From NCBI GenBank assembly GCA_023230755.1, contig JALNWS010000084.1:1-16477 (forward strand): a stretch of 16,477 nt of DNA, given 5' to 3'. The notes beneath the pieces are model-generated. The model saw nothing but the letters and a program-made list of their open reading frames with translations, did no database searches and was not told the DNA's origin. Shown piece after piece: positions 16,423 through 16,477 of the stretch. This stretch comes from Azoarcus sp. (GTDB taxonomy: Bacteria > Pseudomonadota > Gammaproteobacteria > Burkholderiales > Rhodocyclaceae). The stretch's first letter is position 1. The number at the start of each line of letters is the position of its first letter. The position numbers and the translations under genes were made by a program.

Positions 16423-16465
16423 GGGTCAGAGTCGTTTGATTTGACCGATCAAACGACTCTGACCC
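16423..16465. repeat. Perfect 18-bp palindromic repeat, REP/RAYT-type
   Basis: GGGTCAGAGTCGTTTGAT (16423-16440) is followed after a 7-nt loop (ttgaccg) by its exact reverse complement (16448-16465), preceded by an A-rich stretch (aaaatcaaaaaatcaaag). From memory, ggggtcagagtcg-type sequences of this kind flank REP-associated tyrosine transposase (Y1/IS200-like) genes in many Proteobacteria. Only the repeat is inside the window, so the transposase link is inferred. It starts 30 nt after the lysS terminator. Confidence 0.7.
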
Positions 16466-16477
16466 GAATGGTGCTTA

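Noticed and set aside
1..16477. Search for CRISPR repeats, tRNA genes and insertion-sequence ends
   Set aside because: No regularly spaced repeats, cloverleaf pattern or transposase frame was found by eye; only the palindrome at the right edge hints at a mobile element.

Overview
The window is a GC-rich chromosomal segment of the kind found in Betaproteobacteria. A Rhodocyclales-like genus (Thauera/Azoarcus/Aromatoleum group) is my best guess. It rests on GC content, the look of the LysRS and the respiratory gene content, not on any comparison I could run. There are nine genes, all intact except the first, which runs off the left edge. No tRNA, rRNA, CRISPR array or complete transposon is visible.

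Region 1 (1-5657, + strand) is the unusual part. A giant multidomain protein (1-4503, N-terminus missing) carries the tail of one alpha/beta hydrolase, a second complete LCAT/PGAP1-like serine hydrolase with a readable Ser-Asp-His triad, a region of unknown fold, a CHAT caspase-like protease with a His-Cys pair, and a helical C-terminus. It is followed by a TIR protein (4695-5657) with one membrane span and a beta-rich C-terminal domain. Both are typical effector or regulator modules of bacterial conflict and cell-death systems, so the pair is a candidate undescribed or poorly described defence system. A strong hairpin and a 6-8-6 dyad lie between the two genes, and another hairpin follows the TIR gene.

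Region 2 (5796-13288) is a complete tetrathionate-respiration locus. ttrS and ttrR (+ strand, overlapping by 8 nt) encode a periplasmic-binding sensor kinase and a LuxR-type response regulator. Converging on them from the right, ttrB, ttrC and ttrA (- strand) encode the four-cluster ferredoxin subunit, the NrfD-type membrane quinol-oxidising subunit and the molybdopterin catalytic subunit. TtrSR would sense tetrathionate (or a related sulfur oxyanion) in the periplasm and switch on ttrBCA from the AT-richer region upstream of ttrB. TtrC would then pass quinol electrons through TtrB to TtrA.

Region 3 (13488-16477) is ordinary chromosomal DNA: a beta-class-like glutathione S-transferase and a small unrecognised gene (both - strand), then lysS (+ strand) with a recognisable promoter and a classic intrinsic terminator. 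Between the two minus-strand genes is a pair of mutually exclusive inverted repeats. The window ends in a perfect 18-bp inverted repeat of the type associated with REP/RAYT elements, which suggests a small repeat family and possibly a transposase just beyond the right edge.
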